Shown: positions 5,538 through 5,637 of the stretch, one piece after another | Layout: every line of letters begins with the position of its first letter | How positions within the stretch are numbered: the first letter of the stretch is position 1 | Assembly (NCBI GenBank): GCA_012269805.1 | Contig: JAAXJP010000495.1 | Span: 1-5,637 of the forward strand | DNA length: 5,637 nt | Direction of reading: 5' to 3' | From: Rubrivirga sp. | Lineage (GTDB): Bacteria > Bacteroidota > Rhodothermia > Rhodothermales > Rubricoccaceae | The notes under the pieces: model-generated | Told to the model about the DNA's origin: nothing | Seen by the model: only the letters and a program-made list of their open reading frames with translations | Database searches by the model: none | Made by a program: the position numbers and the translations under genes

Positions 5538-5637
5538 CCCACCCATGGTCTGGGAACGGACGCGGCAGCGGCCCTCGGAATGCTCGCGGAGCGCCGGGGC
5601 GCCCTGTGGAGCTCCGGTGCGCGCGTGGTGCCTTCAC

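Larger units (their letters stand above)
5401..5637. other. Gene-free upstream region of the GntR regulator
   Basis: No convincing coding region, tRNA or repeat array was found on either strand. Open frames here are short, rich in Arg and Pro, and show no protein motif. One minus-strand frame is open from the right edge to TAG at 5527-5529 (35 residues) and could be the tail of a gene outside the window, but this is weak. A minus-strand TACCTTAC (complement of 5423-5430), 22 bases before the regulator ATG, resembles the Bacteroidota -7 element TAnnTTTG in only its TA and TT positions; no clear -33 TTG accompanies it. Two hairpins are listed separately. Confidence 0.5.

Noticed and set aside
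5545..5637. Plus-strand ATG at 5545 open to the right edge
   Set aside because: Only 31 codons are visible, with odd composition (several Cys, Arg and Trp), mixed third positions and no motif; too weak to call a gene.

Overview
The window is a very GC-rich bacterial segment with strongly G/C-biased third codon positions, almost no spacing between genes, and no Shine-Dalgarno-like sequence ahead of any start. A marine, high-GC member of the Rhodothermota (Rubricoccus/Rubrivirga-like) would fit. That is a guess from base composition, missing SD motifs and gene set, not from a marker gene.

Bases 2-3971 read as one plus-strand operon for reduced-sulfur handling. In order it holds: a persulfide dioxygenase with two rhodanese-fold domains (CstB-like, 5' end cut by the window edge); a 77-residue DUF2892/YgaP-like membrane protein; a TauE/SafE-family membrane transporter fused in frame to a C-terminal rhodanese domain; a stand-alone rhodanese; and a membrane di-iron fatty acid hydroxylase/sterol desaturase family protein that starts 2 bases after the rhodanese stop. 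There are four rhodanese folds in about 2.5 kb. Three keep the catalytic cysteine and one lacks it. Inferred working: sulfane sulfur is passed between thiols by the rhodaneses, oxidised to sulfite by the dioxygenase, and sulfite, thiosulfate or another sulfur species is moved across the membrane by the TauE-rhodanese fusion. The hydroxylase-like protein has no obvious place in this chemistry and is the least explained member.

Bases 3972-4059 are a short gap with a hairpin. Then comes a small J-domain protein (4060-4566) with an unrecognised C-terminal half. It meets a convergent minus-strand GntR/HutC-type regulator (4591-5400) across a 24-base gap that carries a 9-bp inverted repeat, a possible shared terminator.

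Bases 5401-5637 lie upstream of the regulator. No convincing gene was found there, only two hairpins and a weak promoter-like sequence. No rRNA, tRNA, CRISPR array or mobile element was seen. The most interesting points are the transporter-rhodanese fusion, the tightly coupled hydroxylase, and a recurrent run of five C's just before every ATG start.
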